Source: Alphaproteobacteria bacterium (GTDB lineage: Bacteria > Pseudomonadota > Alphaproteobacteria > Sphingomonadales > Sphingomonadaceae). Taken from it: a DNA stretch of 6,065 bases. Under the pieces are notes generated by a model. It saw only the letters and a list, made by a program, of their open reading frames with translations. It made no database searches and was not told where the DNA came from. Positions within the stretch are counted from its first letter, which is position 1. Each line of letters starts with the position of its first letter. A program made the position numbers and the translations under genes. Shown here piece after piece: positions 5,100 to 6,065 of the stretch. Location of the stretch: positions 1-6,065 of the forward strand of contig JAQGLH010000244.1 in the NCBI GenBank assembly GCA_028293005.1, read 5' to 3'.

Positions 5100-6065
5100 A
5101 TGAAGACGGTGCAACTCGGGACCAGCGGCCCAAGCGTCAGCGCGATCGGCCTTGGCGCGATGGGCATGACGACTGGCATGTACGGAAGCGCGGACCGGTC
5201 CGAAAGCATCGCGACCATCCATGCCGCGCTCGATGCCGGCGTGACCTTGATCGACACCGGCGATTTCTACTCCACCGGCGACAACGAGATGCTGATCGGC
5301 GAGGCGCTCAAGGGCGCCCGCCGCGATGCGGTCCAGATCAGCGTCAAGTTCGGCGCGTTGCGCGATCCGGCGGGGGGCTGGACGGGCAACGACAGCCGGC
5401 CGGTCGCGGTCAAGAATTTCCTCGCTTATTCGCTCAAGCGGCTCGGCGTCGATCACATCGATATCTACCGCCCGGCGCGGCTCGATCCGAATGTGCCGAT
5501 CGAGGAGACGATCGGCGCGATTTCGGAGATGGTCGAGGCCGGCTACGTCCGCCACATCGGGCTTTCGGAGGTAGGGCCGGACACGATCAGGCGCGCGGCT
5601 TCGATCCATCCGATCTGCGATCTCCAAATCGAATATTCGCTGATCTCGCGCGGCATCGAGGAACGGATCCTGCCGACGGTGCGTGAGCTCGGCATCGGCA
5701 TCACCGCTTACGGCGTGCTGTCGCGCGGGCTGATCAGCGGCCATTGGACCAGGGATCGAGCCGGCCCCGGCGATTTCAGGGCGATGAGCCCGCGCTTCCA
5801 GGACGGCAATGTCGAACGCAATCTCGCGCTGGTCGAGGCGCTGCGCGGCATCGCCGACGCCAAAGGTGCGAGCGTCGCGCAGATCGCGATCGCGTGGGTC
5901 GCGGCACAGGGAAAAGATATCGTGCCGCTGGTCGGCGTCCGCCGCCGCGATCGCCTCGCCGAGGCGCTGGGCAGCCTCGACGTGACGCTCGACGAACAGG
6001 AGATTGCCGCGATCGAGCAAGCCGTCCCGAAAGGCGCGGCGGCGGGTGACCGCTATCCGACGCCG
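5100..6065 (+). CDS. Aldo/keto reductase (partial, C-terminus just outside window)
   Basis: The 322 visible residues have the (beta/alpha)8 aldo/keto reductase sequence pattern, an NADPH-dependent carbonyl reductase of the cytoplasm. The N-terminal VQLGTSGPSVSAIGLGAMGM (4-23) is typical. Of the catalytic tetrad, Asp52 and Tyr57 (LIDTGDFYS, 50-58) and Lys83 are present. The fourth position, normally His in a D-x-Y-x-x-HR-x-D context, is Ala126 (DIYRPARLDP, 121-130). GYVRHIGLSE, the QIEYSLISR segment and PLVGVRRRDRLAEAL supply the usual substrate- and cofactor-binding strands, with the last at the NADPH phosphate/adenine site. The ATG at 5100 follows AGGGAG. Family members run about 320-345 residues, so only the tail is missing. 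The frame is intact, so this is not an obvious pseudogene. The substrate is unknown; the gene may belong to the catabolic cluster or be an unrelated neighbour, since a hairpin and 209 bp separate it from the hydrolase. Confidence 0.92.
   Translation, partial: MKTVQLGTSGPSVSAIGLGAMGMTTGMYGSADRSESIATIHAALDAGVTLIDTGDFYSTGDNEMLIGEALKGARRDAVQISVKFGALRDPAGGWTGNDSRPVAVKNFLAYSLKRLGVDHIDIYRPARLDPNVPIEETIGAISEMVEAGYVRHIGLSEVGPDTIRRAASIHPICDLQIEYSLISRGIEERILPTVRELGIGITAYGVLSRGLISGHWTRDRAGPGDFRAMSPRFQDGNVERNLALVEALRGIADAKGASVAQIAIAWVAAQGKDIVPLVGVRRRDRLAEALGSLDVTLDEQEIAAIEQAVPKGAAAGDRYPTP

Noticed and set aside
5627..5636. CGAATATTCG palindrome resembling an operator half
   Set aside because: It lies inside the aldo/keto reductase coding sequence, lacks the ATTCA-N6-TGAAT form and is explained by the codons of the EYS segment.
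5085..6020. Minus-strand open frame of 311 codons opposite the aldo/keto reductase
   Set aside because: It is the codon-position shadow of a clearly recognisable reductase and has no motif of its own.

Overview
The window is GC-rich (roughly two thirds G+C by eye) and densely coded. Its gene content and protein style suggest an alphaproteobacterium, most likely a sphingomonad (Sphingobium, Novosphingobium or Sphingomonas type). This placement is an inference from codon bias and protein families. No rRNA or other phylogenetic marker is present. I see no insertion sequence, tRNA, CRISPR array, phage gene or defence gene.

Layout: (1) 1-627, minus strand: a short-chain dehydrogenase resembling the 3-hydroxyacyl-CoA dehydrogenase domain of multifunctional enzyme type 2, with its C-terminus outside the window. 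(2) 628-732: a compact divergent control region with two tandem 16-bp palindromes. (3) 733-1530, plus strand: an IclR-family regulator, apparently with a leaderless transcript. (4) 1544-3634, minus strand: a fused, NDP-forming acyl-CoA synthetase convergent with the regulator. (5) 3635-4029: a 395-bp intergenic region carrying a second copy of the tandem-palindrome control region, a separate 14-bp palindrome and a possible plus-strand promoter. (6) 4030-4890, plus strand: an alpha/beta hydrolase of the meta-cleavage-product (BphD/HsaD-like) family, followed by a strong GC-rich hairpin. (7) 5100-6065, plus strand: an aldo/keto reductase, cut a little before its C-terminus, whose usual catalytic histidine position holds alanine.

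Taken together this reads as part of a catabolic cluster for an aromatic or polycyclic (possibly steroid- or lignin-like) compound. The hydrolase would split a ring-cleavage product, the synthetase would charge a resulting carboxylic acid with CoA, and the dehydrogenase would act in beta-oxidation of the CoA ester. The ring-cleavage dioxygenase is not in the window and the substrate cannot be read from the sequence.

The most notable signal is regulatory. A 37-bp block with two ATTCA-N6-TGAAT palindromes occurs twice, 3133 bp apart, with 33 of 37 bases identical. One copy lies between the dehydrogenase and regulator genes, the other upstream of the synthetase. This suggests one local IclR regulator controlling its own gene, the dehydrogenase and the synthetase.
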